Source: Pseudomonadota bacterium
GTDB taxonomy: Bacteria > Pseudomonadota > Gammaproteobacteria > UBA9214
Direction of reading: 5' to 3'
Assembly: GCA_041395565.1 (NCBI GenBank)
Contig: JAWLAI010000008.1
Span: 152,533 to 216,532 of the forward strand
DNA: 64,000 nt
Shown piece after piece: positions 6,658 through 15,664 of this stretch (position 1 is its first letter; each line of letters starts with the position of its first letter). Position numbers and translations under genes: made by a program. The notes beneath the pieces are model-generated. The model was not told where the DNA came from. It worked only from the letters and a program-made list of their open reading frames with translations, and searched no databases.

Positions 6658-8910
6658 TCAGGTACGGACGACTTCCAGGCGCTCAACCTTTTGGTAGCCA
6701 CGCGGCAGCTTGAGGCCGCGCCGGCCGCGCTCACCGGCGAAGGCGTCCACCTCGGCGGCGCTCATCGTTTTGTATTTTCTGCCCGCATGCACGGTAAGCT
6801 TCTCGCCGTCCTGGATGCACTCGATGGCTGCCAGGTATTCCTCCCGGCTCTTCAGCTTCGCCGCGGGAATATTGATGATCTTGTTGCCCTTGCCACGCGG
6901 CAGCTGCGGCACCTCGCCGAGCGGGATCACCAGCATGTAACCCTCGGTGGTGACCGCGACGATCCAGTCGTCGGCCTGGCTGCGCACCGCCACCGGGGGC
7001 AGCACGCCGGCCCCTTTCGGCACCGACAGCACCGCCTTGCCGGCCTTGTTGCGCGTCACCATGTCCGCGAGTCGCGCGACGAAACCATAACCGGCATCGC
7101 TGGCCAGCAGGTAGAGCTGCTCCGGCTCACCTAGCATCACCCCGGCAAAACGTGCACCGTCGGCGGGCTTGAGCCGGCCGCTGAGCGGCTCGCCCTGCCC
7201 GCGCGCGCCAGGCAGGCTGTGGGCCGGCAGCGCATAGGTACGGCCGTTGGAATCGATGAACACCGCGAGCTGGTTGCTGCGCCCGCGCGCGGCCATGAGC
7301 AGGCCGTCGCCCGACTTGTAGCTCATCTCCGCCGGGTTGATGTCGTGGCCCTTGGCGACACGCACCCAGCCGCTCTGCGACAGCACCACCGTCACGGGCT
7401 CGCTCGGGATCAGCGCGGTATCGTCCAGCACCTGCGCGGCCTCGCGCTCGACGAGCACGGACCGCCGCGCGTCGCCGTACTTCTCCGCATCCGCACGCAG
7501 CTCCTTCTTGATCAGCGTCTTCAGGCGCTTCTCCGAACCCAGTGTGGCCTGCAGCCCGTCGCGCTCGGCGAGCAGCGCATCCTGCTCGGCGCGGATCTTC
7601 ATCTCCTCCAGCCGCGCCAGCTGCCGCAGGCGGGTGTCGAGGATGTAATTGACCTGTTCCTCGCTGAGCTGGAAGCGCGCCATCAGCACTTCCTTCGGCC
7701 GGTCCTCGGTACGGATGATGTGGATCACCTCGTCGAGATTGAGGAAGGCGATCAGCAGGCCCTCGAGCAGGTGCAGGCGGCTGTTGACCTTGTCGAGACG
7801 GAATTCGAGGCGGCGCCGCACGGTGGCGGTGCGGTACTCCAGCCACTCGCGCAGGATATCCGGCAGGCTCCTGATCCTGGGCCGCCCGTCCAGTCCGATC
7901 ATGTTGAGGTTGATGCGAACCGTGCGTTCCAGCCCGGTGCTGGAGAAGAGGTGCGACATCAGGGCATCCACGTCGACACGGTTCGAACGCGGGACGATCA
8001 CCAGGCGCGTCGGGTTCTCGTGGTCGGACTCGTCGCGCAGGTCCTCGATCATGGGCAGCTTCTTCGCGTTCATCTGCGCGGCGATCTGCTCGAGCACCTT
8101 GCTGCCCGAGGTCTGGTAGGGCAATGCGGTGATCACGATCTCGCCCTGCTCGACCTCGTAGCAGGCACGCAGGCGCACGCTGCCGTACCCGGTGCGGTAG
8201 GCCTCGAGCAGCTCGGCACGCGGTGTGATGATCTCCGCCCCGGTCGGGAAGTCCGGCCCATGGATGATCTGGCACACGTCCTCGAGCGTGCTCTTCGGTT
8301 TGTCGAGCAGCATGATGGCCGCCTCGGCGACCTCATGCAGGTTGTGCGGCGGAATGTCGGTCGCCATGCCCACGGCGATGCCCGTGGCACCGTTCAGCAG
8401 CACGTTCGGCAAGCGCGCCGGCAGCAATGCCGGTTCATCCAGGGTGCCGTCGAAGTTGGGCACCCAGTCGACCGTGCCCTGCCCCAGCTCGGCCAGCAGC
8501 ACCTCGGCATAGGGTGCGAGTCGCGCCTCGGTATAGCGCATGGCGGCGAACGACTTCGGATCGTCCGGCGAACCCCAGTTGCCCTGCCCGTCGATCAGCG
8601 GATAGCGGCTGGTGAATTCCTGCGCCAGGTGCACCATCGCCTCGTAGCAGGCGGAGTCGCCGTGCGGGTGGAACTTGCCGAGCACGTCACCCACGGTGCG
8701 CGCCGACTTCTTGTGTTTGGCGCTCGCCGCAAGACCGAGCTCGGACATGGCATAGACGATGCGGCGCTGCACCGGCTTGAGGCCGTCGCCGATGTGCGGC
8801 AGCGCCCGGTCGAGAATGACGTACATGGAATAATCCAGGTAGGCCTTCTCGGTGAAGGTCTTCAGCGGCAGCTGCTCGATGCCCTCGTAGTCGAGTTCGA
8901 TTGTTTCCAT
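6658..8910 (-). CDS. parC: DNA topoisomerase IV subunit A
   Basis: A 750-residue protein, full length for ParC. The breakage-reunion domain occupies roughly residues 1-480, with the catalytic tyrosine in AAMRYTEAR (Tyr126). The quinolone-determining stretch HPHGDSACYEA has Ser86 and Glu90, the wild-type residues in other ParC proteins. A shortened beta-pinwheel C-terminal domain follows. With ParE it decatenates sister chromosomes in the cytoplasm. parE lies 145 bases upstream on the same strand. The second codon of the sequence gives a standard ParC N-terminus (METIELDYEGIEQLPLKTFT), so the start is secure. Confidence 0.96.
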   Translation of the reverse strand: METIELDYEGIEQLPLKTFTEKAYLDYSMYVILDRALPHIGDGLKPVQRRIVYAMSELGLAASAKHKKSARTVGDVLGKFHPHGDSACYEAMVHLAQEFTSRYPLIDGQGNWGSPDDPKSFAAMRYTEARLAPYAEVLLAELGQGTVDWVPNFDGTLDEPALLPARLPNVLLNGATGIAVGMATDIPPHNLHEVAEAAIMLLDKPKSTLEDVCQIIHGPDFPTGAEIITPRAELLEAYRTGYGSVRLRACYEVEQGEIVITALPYQTSGSKVLEQIAAQMNAKKLPMIEDLRDESDHENPTRLVIVPRSNRVDVDALMSHLFSSTGLERTVRINLNMIGLDGRPRIRSLPDILREWLEYRTATVRRRLEFRLDKVNSRLHLLEGLLIAFLNLDEVIHIIRTEDRPKEVLMARFQLSEEQVNYILDTRLRQLARLEEMKIRAEQDALLAERDGLQATLGSEKRLKTLIKKELRADAEKYGDARRSVLVEREAAQVLDDTALIPSEPVTVVLSQSGWVRVAKGHDINPAEMSYKSGDGLLMAARGRSNQLAVFIDSNGRTYALPAHSLPGARGQGEPLSGRLKPADGARFAGVMLGEPEQLYLLASDAGYGFVARLADMVTRNKAGKAVLSVPKGAGVLPPVAVRSQADDWIVAVTTEGYMLVIPLGEVPQLPRGKGNKIINIPAAKLKSREEYLAAIECIQDGEKLTVHAGRKYKTMSAAEVDAFAGERGRRGLKLPRGYQKVERLEVVRT

Positions 8911-9055
8911 GGAATCAGAACCTGGTTGTCATGCCTGTAATAAAGCGGCCGCAAACGGCCCCGCCGGTGCCCCGGCCCATGCCGGCCAGCCGGCGCATAA
9001 AATCCATAGGCGCGGTCCGTGTCCGCGAACAGTCCAGCCGCCGGCACGGGCCGGA

Positions 9056-10942
9056 TCAGACCTCCGCCAGGTTACCGCGCGACTCCAGCCAGCTGCGCCG
9101 GTCGGCGGCGCGCTTGCGCGCGAGCAGCATGTCCATCACGGTAAAGGTATCGTCGCTGGCATCGACCGTCAGCTGCACCAGCCGGCGCGTTTCCGGCGCG
9201 ATGGTGGTCTCGCGCAACTGGATCGGATTCATCTCGCCTAGTCCCTTGAACCGCTGCACCGTGACCTTGCCCTTGATCTTTTCCGCCGCGATACGATCCA
9301 GCACACCCTGTTTCTCGGCATCATCCAGCGCGTAATAGACCTCCTTGCCGGCATCGATGCGGTACAGCGGCGGCATCGCGACGTAGACGTGGCCGGCCTC
9401 GACCAGGGCGCGGAAATGGCGCAGGAACAACGCGCACAGCAGCGTGGCGATGTGCGCCCCGTCGGAATCGGCGTCGGCCAGGATACAGACGCGGTTGTAG
9501 CGCAGCGCATCCAGCCGTTCCGAGCCGGGCTCCACGCCGATGGCCACGGAGATGTCGTGCACTTCCTGCGATGCCAGCACCTCGGCAGGATCGACCTCCC
9601 AGGTATTCAGGATCTTGCCGCGCAGCGGCATGATCGCCTGGTAGGTGCGGTCGCGCGCCTGCTTGGCCGAGCCGCCGGCGGAATCGCCCTCGACCAGGAA
9701 CAGCTCCGTCCGCTCGCTGTCGGTCGAGGTGCAGTCGGCCAGCTTGCCGGGCAGCGCCGGGCCACTGGTGATCTTCTTGCGCACCACCTTCTTGCCCGCG
9801 CGCAGGCGTGACTGCGCGTTTTCGATGGCCAGCGCGGCGATGCGCTCGCCGACCTCGGTATGGCGGTTGAGCCACAGCCCGAAGGCATCGCGCACGACAC
9901 CGGAGACGAAGGCCGCGCATTCACGCGATGACAGGCGCTCCTTGGTCTGGCCGCTGAACTGCGGGTCCTCCAGCTTGACCGACAGGATGTAGCTGCAGTT
10001 GTCCCACACGTCCTCGGGACTTAGCTTGATGCCGCGCGGTAGCAGGTTGCGGAACTCGCAGAATTCACGCACCGCTTCGGTCAATCCCATGCGCAGCCCG
10101 TTGACGTGGGTGCCGCCCTGGATGGTCGGGATGAGGTTGACGTAACTCTCGGCCACGGCCTCGCCGCCCGCAGGCAGCCAGGCCAGGGCCCACTCCGCGG
10201 CCTCGCTGTTGCCCTCCATCCGGCCGGTGAACGGCTCCTCGGGCAGGGTCGCGGCATCGCCCAGGGCACTGCGCAGATAGTCGCGCAGCCCGTCCTCGTA
10301 GTACCACTCCAGCCGCTCCGCGCCGGCCTCGTCGTAGAGGCTGACATGCAGGCCCGGACACAGCACGGCCTTGGCACGCAGCACGTGCTTCAGGCGCGAG
10401 ACGGAGAACTTCGCTGAGTCGAAATATTTCGGATCGGGCCAGAAACGCAGCGTGGTACCGGTGTTCTGTCTACCGACCTTGCCCACCTCCTCCAACGCCG
10501 AAACCTTCTCCCCGCCGGAAAAGGCCATGTTGTATTCCTTGCCGCCGCGCCGCACCCAGACCTCCAGGTGTTGCGAAAGTGCGTTGACGACCGAGACGCC
10601 GACCCCGTGCAGTCCGCCGGAGAACTGGTAGTTCTTGGAGGAGAACTTGCCGCCGGAATGCAGCCGCGTCAGGATGACCTCCACACCCGGGACCCCCTCG
10701 TTGGGATGGATGTCTACCGGCATGCCGCGGCCGTCATCGCTGACCGCGAGCGAACCGTCGCTGTACACCGTGACTTCCACGCGTTTGGCATGGCCGGCCA
10801 GGGCCTCGTCGATGCTGTTGTCGATCACCTCCTGGGCCAGGTGATTGGGGCGCGAGGTGTCGGTGTACATGCCGGGGCGTTTGCGCACCGGCTCGAGACC
10901 GCTCAGCACCTCGATGGCGGAAGCGTCATAGGCGGCGGTCAT
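9056..10942 (-). CDS. parE: DNA topoisomerase IV subunit B
   Basis: A 628-residue ATPase subunit. The GHKL ATP-binding fold is at the N-terminus (EVIDNSIDEALAGHA; DDGRGMPVDIHPNEG; GLHGVGVSVVNAL), followed by the transducer and TOPRIM domains (EGDSAGGSAKQARDR; DADSDGAHIATLL) and a C-terminal tail. The start at 10942 gives the usual N-terminus MTAAYDASAIEVLSGLEPVR and is preceded by a GAGAGAG ribosome site; an upstream ATG at 11056 would only add an unrelated extension. It lies between the CNP1-family gene (32 bases upstream) and parC, suggesting a three-gene transcript. Confidence 0.96.
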   Translation of the reverse strand: MTAAYDASAIEVLSGLEPVRKRPGMYTDTSRPNHLAQEVIDNSIDEALAGHAKRVEVTVYSDGSLAVSDDGRGMPVDIHPNEGVPGVEVILTRLHSGGKFSSKNYQFSGGLHGVGVSVVNALSQHLEVWVRRGGKEYNMAFSGGEKVSALEEVGKVGRQNTGTTLRFWPDPKYFDSAKFSVSRLKHVLRAKAVLCPGLHVSLYDEAGAERLEWYYEDGLRDYLRSALGDAATLPEEPFTGRMEGNSEAAEWALAWLPAGGEAVAESYVNLIPTIQGGTHVNGLRMGLTEAVREFCEFRNLLPRGIKLSPEDVWDNCSYILSVKLEDPQFSGQTKERLSSRECAAFVSGVVRDAFGLWLNRHTEVGERIAALAIENAQSRLRAGKKVVRKKITSGPALPGKLADCTSTDSERTELFLVEGDSAGGSAKQARDRTYQAIMPLRGKILNTWEVDPAEVLASQEVHDISVAIGVEPGSERLDALRYNRVCILADADSDGAHIATLLCALFLRHFRALVEAGHVYVAMPPLYRIDAGKEVYYALDDAEKQGVLDRIAAEKIKGKVTVQRFKGLGEMNPIQLRETTIAPETRRLVQLTVDASDDTFTVMDMLLARKRAADRRSWLESRGNLAEV

Positions 10943-10974
10943 GTATGGCTCTCTCTCAGGAACTGCATCGGTAA

Positions 10975-11541
10975 TCAGTCTCCCAGCGCCGGCCGCGCAC
11001 TGCGCAGGCGACGCAGGATCTGCTCCGGCGCCTGCGGTGGTTCGGTCGCCGGACACATGTATCTGTCATAAAGTACCTTGCGATAACGCTGCGTGCCCTC
11101 GCCGCGGATGCGTTCCCAGTCCGTCTCGGGCAGCACATGCCAGTTGCCGTCGGCACCGTAGGCGAAGCGCCGCTGGGCATTTTCCCCGCAATGCAGGCCC
11201 TCGTAGGTCACGTTCCACACACCGCTCGGCGACACGATCACGCTGGTGAAGCGCACCACCCGATCCTTGCCCACGCTCAGGGACGCGGGATCGAGATAGT
11301 AGCGAAAGGGATTCGCCCCCGTATCGATATCCAGTTCCAGCAGGCGCGCCTGTTCCGGGTAGGCGGGCAGGACCAGCGCCTGTTCCCGGGCGGGCTGCAC
11401 CTCCGCCGGCGGCGGCCTGCTGCCGACCGGCCCGTCCTCGGGCGGCAACACACCGGCAAATACGGGCGCCACCGGACACGCCAGCAGTGTGATGTACACG
11501 GCACGCAGTCCCGGCAGCAGCAGCGAGGTCACTTTATACAT
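10975..11541 (-). CDS. CNP1-family exported protein
   Basis: A 188-residue protein with a signal-like N-terminus (LLLPGLRAVYITLLACPVAPVFAG), a proline-rich linker and a C-terminal domain. The domain pattern (PFRYYLDPASLSVGKDRVVR; SGVWNVTYEGLHC; ENAQRRFAYG) matches the CNP1 (cryptic neisserial protein) family. The family is periplasmic or envelope-associated and of unknown role. Two cysteines (in GLHCGEN and RYMCPA) may form a disulfide. It precedes parE by 32 bases, an arrangement that probably reflects shared transcription rather than shared function. Confidence 0.7.
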   Translation of the reverse strand: MYKVTSLLLPGLRAVYITLLACPVAPVFAGVLPPEDGPVGSRPPPAEVQPAREQALVLPAYPEQARLLELDIDTGANPFRYYLDPASLSVGKDRVVRFTSVIVSPSGVWNVTYEGLHCGENAQRRFAYGADGNWHVLPETDWERIRGEGTQRYRKVLYDRYMCPATEPPQAPEQILRRLRSARPALGD

Positions 11542-11706
11542 GGGGAGCGCAGTTTAATGAAAAACACAGGCCGCGCCAATTGCGGCAGCGCCACCTGCGC
11601 CGCAACGCCGGAAACGTTGACGCGGATAACTCCAAGCGCTTGATCAGGTATCGAAAACGGCGCACACCCCGCACCACCGCGGGAACAGTCGGCGCTGCGT
11701 GGACGC

Positions 11707-12291
11707 TCAGTCGAGATCGGCGAGCAGCGCGTTGCGCACGGCCGGACTCACCGGCTCGAGCTGGTAGATGTAGGCGTGATGATCGATGCCCATGCTCAGC
11801 GCGGCACCCTGCTTCATATCCGCCACCATGGCGACGCTCAGCTCGAAGCGCAGAAAATGCACCGAGGCGGTCTTCTCGGCGGTGCTGCGATCGAGATCCT
11901 CGTCCGCGATGGCAAAGACCGGGGCATGACCGTCGACGCGCACCCAGACCCGGTCCTCGATGCCGACCAGGCCGGCGAGCAACTGCCGGCGCCTATCGAC
12001 ATCCGCCTCCTCGATCATGAAGGTGGCCTTCCAGTTGCTGCCGTCCGGGATCAGCGGATTGTAGGCGGCCAGTTCCTCCTCGATGCCGGCGGGCTCGAAG
12101 ATGCGCTCGACGCGCAGCATCTCCTGGATCTGGTACTGGATGGTCTGGCGATCCTCGAAATACAGGGTGGCACTGGGGCCGAGATGGACCTTGCGGTCCT
12201 GCTTGTGCGCGAGCACGCGCGCGCGGATGTCGCCGCGGTGCTCGGCGTACTGTTCGAGGCTGTAGAGATCGCGGCGCGTGAGCTTGTCCAT
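11707..12291 (-). CDS. DUF3501 family protein
   Basis: A 194-residue soluble protein. The pattern (RGDIRARVLAHKQDRKVHLGP; FEDRQTIQYQIQEMLRVERI; VHFLRFEL) fits the DUF3501 family, which is regularly encoded beside a rubrerythrin and a two-cluster Fe-S oxidoreductase, as here. No catalytic residues can be assigned. It starts 11 bases after the Fe-S oxidoreductase gene and is the last gene of that operon. A role in peroxide or redox stress is inferred only from these neighbours. Confidence 0.75.
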   Translation of the reverse strand: MDKLTRRDLYSLEQYAEHRGDIRARVLAHKQDRKVHLGPSATLYFEDRQTIQYQIQEMLRVERIFEPAGIEEELAAYNPLIPDGSNWKATFMIEEADVDRRRQLLAGLVGIEDRVWVRVDGHAPVFAIADEDLDRSTAEKTASVHFLRFELSVAMVADMKQGAALSMGIDHHAYIYQLEPVSPAVRNALLADLD

Positions 12292-12302
12292 GGCTGCGCG
12301 CC

Positions 12303-13643
12303 CTATAAGCCGTAGGCCTGGCGCAGCAGCGTCAGCGGATGCACCGGCGCATTGTCACCGTCCAGCCCGTTCTCGATCTGGTGACCGGCCATGGGACAGT
12401 CGCTGCTGTAGTAATCGGCTGCGGCGCGCTGCACCCGGTTCACCACCGGCCGGCAGATCTTCATCGAGGTCTCGTGGTACTCCTGCTTGACGGCATAGGT
12501 GCCGTCATGTCCCGAACAGCGCTCGATGGCCTCCACCTTGGTGCCGGGTATCAGCTGCAGCAGATCGCGCGTCTTCATGCCGATGTTCTGCACGCGCAGG
12601 TGACAGGCGACGTGATAGGCGACGACACCGAGCGAATGCTTGAAATCCGTTTTCAACCGGTTGTGCCGGTGGCGCAGCATCAGGTATTCGAAGGGATCGT
12701 AGATGGCGGCGCGTATGCGCTGCACGTCCGCGTCATCCGGAAACATGAGCGGCAGCTCCTGCTTGAACATCAGCACGCACGACGGCACCGGCGCGACGAT
12801 ATCCCAGCCGGCCTCGACCAGCTCCAACAGCTGCGGAATATTGGTATCGCGCGCACGCCGCACGGACTCGAGATCGCCCAGTTCCAGCTTCGGCATGCCG
12901 CAGCATTGTTCGCGGCCGGCCAGTGTGACCGCGATGTCATTGTGCCGGAACACGGCGACGAGGTCCTCGCCGATCTGCGGCTCGTTGTAGTTGCCGTAAC
13001 ATGTGGCGAACAGCGCCACCTTGCCGGTGGTCGGACCGGCCGGCACGGCAGCCTCGCCACCGTCCCGCTGCACGCGCCGGCGCAGCGTCCTGCCGTGGTA
13101 CTGCGGCACGATGGCGTCCGGATGCACGTCCAACACCCGCTCGAGCAGTTTGCGGCCGAGGCGACTGCGGTTGGTGGCGTTGACCACCTGGGTCACGATC
13201 GGGATCGCGGCCAGGGCGCCTACGGCGTCCGTGGCGGTCAGGATGCGATCGCGCCGGCGCACCTCGCCTTTCCTGAACCGCACCGCCTTGGCCCGCAGCA
13301 TGAGATGCGGGAAATCGACGTTCCACTCGTGCGGCGGCACGTAGGGACACTTCGTCATGTAGCACATGTCACACAGGTAACAGTGGTCGACCACCTCCCA
13401 GTAGACCTGGCGCGGCACCCCGTCCAGCTCCAGGGTGTCGGACGCGTCGATGGCGTCGAACAACGTCGGAAAGGCGTTGCACAGGCTGAAGCAGCGGCGG
13501 CAGCCGTGGCAGATGTCGTAGACGCGCTCCAGTTCGCGGAACAGGCTCTCCTCGTCGTAGAAATCCGGGTTGGTCCAGTCCAGCGGGTGGCGGGTCGGCG
13601 CCTCCAGGCTGCCTTCACGCGTACCTTCGGTCGTCGATCCCAT
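12303..13643 (-). CDS. Two-[4Fe-4S] cluster CCG-domain oxidoreductase (GlpC / heterodisulfide reductase-like)
   Basis: A 446-residue cytoplasmic protein. Two ferredoxin-type cluster motifs lie near the N-terminus: CHGCRRCFSLC and CYLCDMCYMTKCPYVPP. The C-terminal half has two cysteine-rich CCG-type segments (REQCCGMPKLELGD, and SSDCPMAG with an upstream AYHVACHLR and RCSGHDG). This resembles GlpC and HdrD-like subunits, which move electrons between an Fe-S chain and a thiol/disulfide or quinone partner. It lies between rubrerythrin and DUF3501 genes, so it is a plausible electron donor to rubrerythrin during peroxide detoxification; that role is inference. Confidence 0.8.
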   Translation of the reverse strand: MGSTTEGTREGSLEAPTRHPLDWTNPDFYDEESLFRELERVYDICHGCRRCFSLCNAFPTLFDAIDASDTLELDGVPRQVYWEVVDHCYLCDMCYMTKCPYVPPHEWNVDFPHLMLRAKAVRFRKGEVRRRDRILTATDAVGALAAIPIVTQVVNATNRSRLGRKLLERVLDVHPDAIVPQYHGRTLRRRVQRDGGEAAVPAGPTTGKVALFATCYGNYNEPQIGEDLVAVFRHNDIAVTLAGREQCCGMPKLELGDLESVRRARDTNIPQLLELVEAGWDIVAPVPSCVLMFKQELPLMFPDDADVQRIRAAIYDPFEYLMLRHRHNRLKTDFKHSLGVVAYHVACHLRVQNIGMKTRDLLQLIPGTKVEAIERCSGHDGTYAVKQEYHETSMKICRPVVNRVQRAAADYYSSDCPMAGHQIENGLDGDNAPVHPLTLLRQAYGL

Positions 13644-13690
13644 ACGCTCCTGATCCGTGTGGCGGGTTATCCGGGGCAGCCCGGGCGGAT

Positions 13691-13714
13691 GCGCGGGGCC
13701 GGCTGGCCCCGCGC
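13691..13714. repeat. Perfect 10-bp stem hairpin between rubrerythrin and the Fe-S oxidoreductase gene
   Basis: GCGCGGGGCC and GGCCCCGCGC flank a 4-base loop inside the 95-base gap. It has no following T run on either strand. It may attenuate transcription or protect the abundant rubrerythrin message. Confidence 0.5.
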
Positions 13715-13738
13715 GGATTGCAGCGGCCGGTTGCCCGG

Positions 13739-14158
13739 TCAGTCTTCCATGCCGTCCAGCGCCTTCTGGAAACGGTTGGCATGGGAGCGCTCGGCCTTGG
13801 CCAGCGTCTCGAACCAGTCGGCGATTTCATCGAAGCCTTCGTCGCGCGCGGCCTTGGCCATGCCCGGGTACATGTCGGTGTACTCGTGGGTCTCGCCGGC
13901 GATGGCGGCCTTGAGGTTGTCGGAGGTACCGCCGATCGGCAGGCCGGTGGCCGGATCACCCACGGCCTCCAGATATTCCAGATGGCCATGCGCATGGCCG
14001 GTCTCGCCCTCGGCCGTGGAGCGGAATACCGCGGCAACGTCGTTGTAACCCTCGACATCGGCCTTGGCTGCGAAATACAGGTAACGGCGGTTGGCCTGTG
14101 ATTCACCGGCAAACGCGTCTTTCAGGTTCTGTTCGGTTGAGCTGCCTTTGAGATCCAT
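13739..14158 (-). CDS. Rubrerythrin, erythrin domain only
   Basis: A 139-residue ferritin-like di-iron protein that reduces hydrogen peroxide. The two helix-pair iron motifs are visible: FAGESQANRRYLYFA and AEGETGHAHGHLEYL in the first half, AGETHEYTDMYPGMA and AERSHANRFQKAL in the second. There is no C-terminal rubredoxin domain, so electrons must come from a separate protein, probably the Fe-S oxidoreductase next door. The start at 14158 is supported by an AAGAGGA ribosome site; a longer reading to 14248 adds an unlikely Pro/Ser-rich leader. It is the first gene of the operon. Confidence 0.88.
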   Translation of the reverse strand: MDLKGSSTEQNLKDAFAGESQANRRYLYFAAKADVEGYNDVAAVFRSTAEGETGHAHGHLEYLEAVGDPATGLPIGGTSDNLKAAIAGETHEYTDMYPGMAKAARDEGFDEIADWFETLAKAERSHANRFQKALDGMED

Positions 14159-14209
14159 GTTGATTCCTCTTGTCGCAAGTGATGTTTCCGGGGTCGCACC
14201 GGACGGATT

Positions 14210-14222
14210 TAGACTCGGTCTA
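14210..14222. promoter_or_regulatory. Palindrome upstream of rubrerythrin: candidate operator
   Basis: TAGAC-TCG-GTCTA is a 5+3+5 palindrome within an AT-richer stretch (TTTAGACTCGGTCTATAT) about 52 bases before the rubrerythrin start. It sits where a promoter would be expected and could bind a redox-sensing repressor (Rrf2/IscR-like or PerR-like), but it does not match a consensus closely. Confidence 0.35.
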
Positions 14223-14346
14223 TATGTGGGGTAAACATACGCGTCCAACCCCGCGCCGTCAAGGCATGCGCTGCCGTCCGGCCCCTAAATTGACCCTTCT
14301 CTCCGGGGTGTTGTACCGTAGGCCGATTGCCCGGAAGATTCAAGAC

Positions 14347-14589
14347 ATGACGAAAAAACGCGCCGTTACCGCCGGCTTCGAAAAGTCCCTGCAGGAGCTG
14401 GAAAAGCTCGTGGAACGAATGGAACAAGGGGAACTCAGCCTGGAGGAATCGCTGGCGCATTTCGAGCAGGGCGTGCAGCTCTCACGCGCCTGCCAGCAGG
14501 CCCTGCGTGAGGCCGAACAGAAAGTCGAGATCCTGACACAGAAGCACGCCCAGGAAGAGATCGTCCCCTTTGACAGTGAAGACGCCTGA
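14347..14589 (+). CDS. xseB: Exodeoxyribonuclease VII small subunit
   Basis: An 80-residue acidic two-helix protein with the XseB pattern FEKSLQELEKLVERMEQGEL, SLEESLAHFEQGVQL and CQQALREAEQKVEILTQ. It assembles with XseA into the cytoplasmic single-strand exonuclease. The ATG at 14347 gives the standard length; in-frame extension upstream to 14170 would read through the rubrerythrin promoter. The end overlaps the start of ispA, the usual arrangement in gammaproteobacteria. Confidence 0.93.
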   Translation: MTKKRAVTAGFEKSLQELEKLVERMEQGELSLEESLAHFEQGVQLSRACQQALREAEQKVEILTQKHAQEEIVPFDSEDA

Positions 14590-15481
14590 GACCGCGCTGG
14601 CGGCGTTCCTCGACGACTGTCGCGCGCGTCTCGAGCGGGCGCTGGAACGCTGGCTGCCCCCGGCCACAACCCACCCCGCCCGGCTGCACGCGGCCATGCG
14701 CTACGCCGTGCTCGACGGCGGCAAGCGCATCCGTCCCACCCTCGTCTACGCCGCGGGCGCAGCCACGGATGCCGCACCCGCGTGCCTGGATGCCCCGGCC
14801 TGCGCGGTGGAACTGATCCACGCCTATTCGCTGGTGCACGACGACCTGCCGGCCATGGACGACGACGACCTGCGCCGCGGCAAGCCGAGCTGCCACCGCG
14901 CCTTCGACGAAGCCACGGCCATCCTCGTCGGCGACGCCCTGCAGTCGCTCGCCTTTCACGTGCTGGCCCACACCGTGCCGGACGAGGTCGATCACACGAC
15001 CCGGCTGCACATGCTGGATACACTCGCGCTGGCAAGCGGCTCGCGCGGCATGGCCGGCGGCCAGGCGATCGACCTGGCGGCCACCGGGCAGGTGCTCAAT
15101 ATCGCCGAACTGGAAGACATGCACATCCACAAGACCGGCGCCCTGATCCGCGCCAGCGTGCTGCTCGGCGCGCAGTGCTCGGGCCATACCAGCGCGGCCC
15201 AGCTGGAGCACCTGGATCATTACGCCAAGTGCATCGGCCTGGCGTTCCAGATCCGCGACGACATCCTCGACGTGGAGGGCGACACCCGCACGCTGGGCAA
15301 ACAGACGGGGATGGATCATGCGCGCGACAAATCCACCTACCCCGCGCTGATGGGTCTGGATGCGGCCCGCCAGCGCGCGCGCGAACTGCATGCCGCGGCC
15401 ATGGACAGCCTGTCCGGCTTCGACGGGCGCGCCGATCCGCTGCGCTGGATCGCGGGCTACGTCATCGAGCGCGAGCGCTGA
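14570..15481 (+). CDS. ispA: Farnesyl (geranyl) diphosphate synthase
   Basis: A polyprenyl synthase of 301-303 residues that condenses IPP with DMAPP/GPP to make farnesyl diphosphate for quinone and undecaprenol synthesis. The first Asp-rich motif is DDLPAMDDDDLRRG and the second is DDILDVEGD; GGKRIRP and the GQAIDL helix are also present. The start is a TTG at 14570 (9 bases after GGAAGAGA) or a GTG at 14576; both overlap xseB, implying translational coupling. The dxs gene that often follows ispA is absent; folE2 comes next, after 183 bases. Confidence 0.93.
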   Translation: MTVKTPETALAAFLDDCRARLERALERWLPPATTHPARLHAAMRYAVLDGGKRIRPTLVYAAGAATDAAPACLDAPACAVELIHAYSLVHDDLPAMDDDDLRRGKPSCHRAFDEATAILVGDALQSLAFHVLAHTVPDEVDHTTRLHMLDTLALASGSRGMAGGQAIDLAATGQVLNIAELEDMHIHKTGALIRASVLLGAQCSGHTSAAQLEHLDHYAKCIGLAFQIRDDILDVEGDTRTLGKQTGMDHARDKSTYPALMGLDAARQRARELHAAAMDSLSGFDGRADPLRWIAGYVIERER

Positions 15482-15527
15482 CCGCCGCTCCACCCCATTC
15501 GGATGGATTGCGCATACCCCCGCCCTC

Positions 15528-15560
15528 GGTTAATATCCCGAGCAAATTAGTCAGGATTAT
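15528..15560. promoter_or_regulatory. AT-rich promoter-like segment upstream of folE2
   Basis: The 183-base gap contains TTAATATCCCGAGCAAATTA followed by GTCAGGATTAT. The right half (TTAGTCAGGATTAT) resembles an IscR/Rrf2-type half-site and the left half matches it only partly. It is the only AT-rich stretch before folE2. Confidence 0.2.
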
Positions 15561-15664
15561 CAGCGCCCGGAACACTGCGTCCCGGCCAGCACGACGGACC
15601 GGCAGGTGCCGGGACCGCCCGACCCGGCCTGCGACCGTATCCGCGCTTCAGACCGGACACTGCA

